A stretch of DNA of 64,000 bases, taken from positions 44,179,001 through 44,243,000 of the forward strand of contig NC_091262.1 of NCBI RefSeq assembly GCF_042477335.2, written 5' to 3'. The DNA comes from Ovis canadensis (taxonomy: Eukaryota > Chordata > Mammalia > Artiodactyla > Bovidae). Shown piece by piece: positions 59,261 to 64,000 of the stretch. The notes beneath the pieces are model-generated. The model had not been told where the DNA came from, did no database searches, and saw nothing but the letters and a program-made list of their open reading frames with translations. Position 1 is the stretch's first letter. The number at the start of each line of letters is the position of its first letter. A program made the translations under genes and the position numbers.

Positions 59261-61730
59261 ATGTTCGATGTCACACGCCCAGCAAGAGGCAGAGATGTCA
59301 TTTGAAATCCAGCTTTCCATAACTGACTTTGAAACCAGGACACCATGTAAGCTGAATTTGACCATTATTTGCATCATAAAACTTGGCTGACAGCTCCATC
59401 TCACATTGCCTCTAGAGAGCCCCTCTTCCATGGAAACAGTATCTCTGCACGTTGCCCTTTGTCCTCTAATACCCTCACCACTTCCACCTCATTCCAGAGA
59501 CTCGGGTTTGTGGCATTATATCTGCATCTTCTAAAACCTGGGCCCTGCTCTCTGGAAATGCCCCTGCCAGTCACTGTGCTATTTCACCTTCCAACCCCAA
59601 ATCCCCTTCCCACCTGAGTTGTCGCCTGCCAATTGCCTCTGGGATGAGAAGGTGTTGAAAGAGGTGAAAAAACAGAGGCCACTGGGTGTTAGGGGAAAAT
59701 TTAAACAAGCCCTAAACTGAAGGCTCGGGTGCAGGGCACCACAGCAGGATGGGGCAGGGGTTATTCCAAGGCTCTCCACCCACTCAGATGGCAGTTGACT
59801 CCCGGATTGCTACACTAAGCTGGCATGTCACTACCAGCACACCAACTTCAAGAGAATTCTCCCCTTTCAAATTCCAATTTCTTAACAGTTTTTTTCTTAA
59901 CAGTGATCCTCGCCCACTACCACTTCGGGGTACCTGACAATTCAGGTCTGGGGTGCTGTCCCTGAGCCTCTCATGGGTCAGGAGCCCCTTTGAGAACTTG
60001 CTGGAAGCCCTCCGCTCACCCCTATCAATGTGCCCAAATGCTCTTGCAGTCTCAGGGCACCCAGGGTGCTTTGGAAATCCATACACCCCAACCCCAGTGA
60101 ACCCCAGAAAGAAATGCGGATCCTTCCTCTGTCCTAAAGCGAGTGTGGGTTGCCCCACTTTTTTCCTCTTCCTCCCACTTTCCTGGTGAGGATAGAGCAT
60201 TGATGTTGGAGTTGGCACTGGGGATCAAAGTTGGGGGGGGGATGGCAGGAGAAATGTCGTCACTTTGGGGGGCTAGCAGGAATGCATGCACAGATCCCTC
60301 AGCTCCTCCCAGGCAGCTTGATAACTCCTCTAAATGCAGAGTTTCCAAACTGATGAGGAGGCTGGGCAAACGGGCTTATTCTAGGCAGGAGGACTTGGGA
60401 AATGTGTCATCATCCCTTTCTATCCCCTCTCAAAAGCTGCAAGCTTGCCTTCCCTGGCAGATGTTTCCTACTGTTCTTCAGACCCCTCCTCCTCCAGGAA
60501 GCCCTTTGGGAAGGACCCCCAGCTCTAATGCTTCTTGCTGGAGCCATGCTGGCTGTGTCCATCCCAGAGCACTTAACGTTTAGAGGCTGGGTGTTACTTT
60601 TTTAAACCGAATTGTCTACTATGAAATAAAAGTCTTAAGCCCATATTCTCAGAGTTGGAAATGCTCTCTGCCTGCCCCATGACTGCCAGCTCCAGGAGGC
60701 TCCTCCTTCTTACTATAATTACTGAGTACCTCCTCTGCAGACATTACTGGGAGACTTTGGGCAGAGGCGAGCCCTTGTCTCAAAGGCAGAGCCTGGCCCC
60801 TGCCTCAAAGTCTTAGAGATGATGGAATTGACAGTTAATAAGTAAAGATGCTTTCAAGGTCACTGTGGGGTCACCAGACCAGGCTGGGGTAAGGATACAA
60901 GAAAATTGAAGGAGGAAAGTTGGACAGGGGTGAAGGTTTACTTAACATGAGGCAGAGGACAAGTGCCCCAGGCAGTGGTGGAGCAGAGGAAGCTGGTGCA
61001 GACAGGAGAGTGTCCAAATGTCACAGACTCAGGCTGTGAACCATCCCCAGGCCTGGGACCCCAGCCCACAGAGGGAACTCATCCAAGGCAGAGATCTTCT
61101 GGGGACACACGGTTTCTCAGAAAGGGTGAGGGCAGGGCAGGAGTGGCCCAAGACATATCTTGCCAGGTCCATCAGAAGGAACATATTCGGGGCAGGCACC
61201 CAGGGCCCTTGACTGTAACTTATCCCCAGTGCAAGGAGGATCAGTGTTTCTCCTCCATCTTTGCCTAACAGGAGTGCTTGCTGAGAGGCCAAAGGCTTGT
61301 CTCAGCTTCATCTTGGCTCCTGCCATGGTGGATGTGGGCATCCCACCAGTCAGCCTACTTCTAACCCAATCTGCAGCACCGAATGCTTAACCTTCTCAAG
61401 CCAATCACACAGCCTACAGTCACACCAAGGTCCTCTGCATGGCCTAGGAGGAGTCTGGTTATGCCCTAGACAGGTCCCTGGACACTGGGACACATGGATT
61501 CTAGTTCAAATTCCACCTCAGTTGGATAACCTTGGGAAAGTCCCTGGTCCTCTCTGGGACTCAGTTTCCCCAGGCAAGTCACAGGCAGAGGGCTTTCCAG
61601 TTTTCTGTCTATGACTGGTAATTTGGATGTCTGGGCTGGAATTCTGCTGTGCCAGGCAAGGACAAGGATACAGGACTGGGTGTTTCTGGACTCCAAGGCC
61701 TGAAAAGCTGGGGAGAACAAGGCAAGAATA

Positions 61731-61990
61731 ATGTTAGTAATGGCTAATAATCAACACGTTTGCACTACTAACTGTGTGCCAGGCAGGGTTCTGTGCACCT
61801 TATACATATATTGACACATTCAGTCCTCTCAACAACCCAATCACTATCAACAGCTCAACAGCTCCTATCACTATCCTCACTTTACAGATGAGGAAACTGA
61901 GGTACACGGAGATTACGTAACTTGCCAAAGGTCTTTTGGTTAGCAGAGTAGGATGCAAACTTGGGCAGCTTCAGTGTTTATGCTGTTAAC
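61731..61990 (+). repeat. MIR SINE, long
   Basis: 'taactgtgtgccaggcaggg', then 'ctttacagatgaggaaactg' and 'ttacgtaacttgccaaagg' cover most of the MIR consensus. Confidence 0.8.
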
Positions 61991-62814
61991 AGGCTGGACT
62001 TGATAGTTTCAGGCCTGCTGGGTGATTTGAGTGTGAGGGGCAGGGGCCAAAGTGAGTGAGGTGTAGAAAGGTGGACGTCCCATGGTCCTGTGAACTCCCA
62101 CTCCCGAGCATTCATCTTTAGACGTTTTTATTACACCCTTCCTCCAAAATTTTGAAAAATTTGGGGGTAGAAGCAAGGTTTAAATCCTCAAACCATTTTC
62201 TCCTGTTGTATTGATGACTGACAGAGAGAACTGTCAACTGGTGTTTTGCATCATAACTGGGAGGGCAGTGTGAAACTTGGAGTTAACACAATTCTGACAC
62301 ACAGCAAAGAAGTTTGCCATCTCCCATCACTCGCCGTTTTTATTTGAAGACCTGCAAGTCTGACTTTGCGTTACACTTTTTCTCCTGTTATGGCTTCAGT
62401 TAGTCCATCTATAAAATGAAGGGGTACAAGGGATGGTCTCTAAATTCCAGCTCTGATGAGAGGTAGTTTTCCACGTTTCTACTAAGGAGATGAGAGGAAG
62501 GAAGAACACTGCCATTTTTCAGGTTCTGGACCAGTTCTTAGCCAGAGAAACTTCATGGTGTCAGGATAGGGGCAAGGTTGGGGTTTAGACTTCTGCCAAC
62601 AGGGGTGTTGTGCCCTTGCAGCTTATGGATATTGGCTCCCAGACTTAGTCCCTGTCCTGGAGGAACCCACAGTCTAAAGATGGGCATGAAGGAGACAGAC
62701 ACATATATAGCCTACACACACACGAGACATCTGTGAGCATGGCAGGCAAGGGTGTTGTGCAATGTGGACACAGGAGACTGATCTCCTAGGAGAACATCAT
62801 TTCACTTTACTAAC

Positions 62815-63058
62815 AGTGAGAACTAATACTTACTGAACATTTAGTATGTGCCAGACCCTGTTCCAATAATGTCATACGTGTCAACACATTTACTTATTTC
62901 AACAATCTTAGAAAGCAGGTACTAAATTATAATCCCCATGAAAGAGGCAAATGAAGCAGAGAGAAATGAAGCAACTTGCTAAAGTCTGCAGAGCTTGTAA
63001 CTAGAATGGTTGGGATTCAAATCTAGGCAATCTGGCTCCAGATTTTATGTTATGAACC
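62815..63058 (+). repeat. MIR SINE, long
   Basis: 'actgaacatttagtatgtgc', 'aaatgaagcaacttgctaa', 'gggattcaaatctaggca'. Confidence 0.75.
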
Positions 63059-63370
63059 ATAATGTGCACTGCCTAAAATTGAGTGAGGCTCTCTGAGGCT
63101 CCTTATTCCTCTCCACACACTTCAGCAACATGGGCTTTGGTAGGAGAAACTGACTCAGGAGGGCAGAGCACTGTGGTTGAGACACTAGTTTAATGCACAT
63201 GTAATCTGAAATTCTTCAAATCAATATACTCCTGACATGTCATTACAATATCCAACATGTAATAAAAAATGATCAGACATCTGAAAAATCAGGAAATGTG
63301 GGCCAAAATCAATGGGAGGAAATAGCCAATAGAAACATACTCAGGCATGACACAAAGCTGGAATAAGCAT

Positions 63371-63589
63371 GATGGCATGCTCAGTTGCCCAGCCCTGTCT
63401 GATCCTTTGTGACCCTATGGACTATAGCCCACCAGGCTTCTCCGTCCAGGAATTTCTCAGGCAAGAATACTGGAGTGGGTTGCCATTTCTTACCCAAGGG
63501 GATCTTCCCGACCCAGGGATTGAACCCAAGTCTCCTGAGTCTCTTGCATTGGCGAGCAGATTCTTTACCACTGAGCCATCTGGGAAGCC
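63371..63589 (-). repeat. Bov-tA SINE with perfect 13-bp TSD
   Basis: Full reverse copy. The direct repeat 'ctggaataagcat' flanks it at 63358-63370 and 63590-63602. Confidence 0.93.
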
Positions 63590-63602
63590 CTGGAATAAGC
63601 AT

Positions 63603-64000
63603 ACAAAGACTTTAAAATGGTTACTAACAGTTCAATAATTTAAAGAAAAAAATGATACAACTGATGAACTGATGGAAAATCACAACATAAAAACAGAAAG
63701 TATAAGAAAAATACAATCTCTGAAATGAGAAATTTACCAGGTGAGTTTGACAGCAGATTGAAAAGTTCATATACCTGAAAGTTCATTCTCCTTAAGACAG
63801 AATAATAGAAATTATTCAATCCAAAGAGCAGAGAGAAAAAGATTTTTTAATTGAACAGAACAAAACATTGCTGAAAGAAGATGACAAAAAGCTAAGTAAA
63901 TGCAAAGGCATCTCAAGATCAAGAGACTTGATATTGTAGATCCCAAATTGATCTACAGGTCAACATAATCACTATCAAAATCCTAGCTGGTTTTTTTTTT
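63603..64000 (+). repeat. Old L1 remnant reaching the window edge
   Basis: 'cccaaattgatctacaggtc' and 'cactatcaaaatcctagctg' match the L1 ORF2 region. The preceding 63610-63900 is L1-like A-rich sequence. It is cut by the window end. Confidence 0.65.

Larger units (their letters stand above)
53045..64000 (-). other. ACSBG1: ACSBG1 intron 1 (open at the window edge)
   Basis: Sequence upstream of ACSBG1 exon 2. I could not find the conserved end of the human first coding exon in it, so it is read as intron 1, continuing past 64000. It contains Bov, MIR and L1 elements listed separately, a (CCA)n microsatellite, and otherwise no recognisable gene. Confidence 0.65.

Overview
This is a stretch of ruminant, probably bovid, nuclear chromosome. 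The evidence is the density of Bov-tA and Bov-A2 SINEs, the cetartiodactyl tRNA-Glu (CHR-type) SINEs and several BovB (RTE-class) LINE copies, together with spliced vertebrate genes that have GT-AG introns. The layout matches the mammalian IDH3A-ACSBG1 neighbourhood (human 15q25).

Positions 1-2190 hold no gene. A GC-rich, TATA-less promoter/CpG island (about 2190-2930) drives IDH3A on the + strand. All eleven IDH3A coding exons lie in the window (2422..18294). They join in frame to 366 codons, the length of the human protein. IDH3A is the catalytic alpha subunit of the mitochondrial NAD-dependent isocitrate dehydrogenase. Its 3' UTR runs to about 19775.

ACSBG1 ('bubblegum' long-chain acyl-CoA synthetase) lies tail-to-tail on the - strand. 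Its polyadenylation signal is at 20119-20124 and its stop codon at 20640. Thirteen coding exons, from 20640 up to 53044, join in frame to about 680 codons and carry all the adenylate-forming signature motifs. The first coding exon (about 44 codons in human) is not visible, so the window ends inside ACSBG1 intron 1. The two genes converge with about 0.3 kb between their poly(A) sites. One makes a TCA-cycle enzyme; the other activates fatty acids. I see no direct functional link beyond both acting in energy and lipid metabolism.

The rest is intron and retroelement. The most structured part is ACSBG1 intron 6 (28168..38669). There an old L1 is interrupted by two tRNA-like SINEs, and each SINE is in turn interrupted by a minus-strand BovB LINE, with target-site duplications still readable. 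A third BovB copy, on the + strand, makes an inverted pair with the larger one. Around ACSBG1 exon 11 there is a local duplication that copies the intron 10/exon 11 junction into intron 11, plus a 44-bp inverted repeat, which no ordinary repeat explains. I found no previously undescribed gene system. The unusual features are structural.
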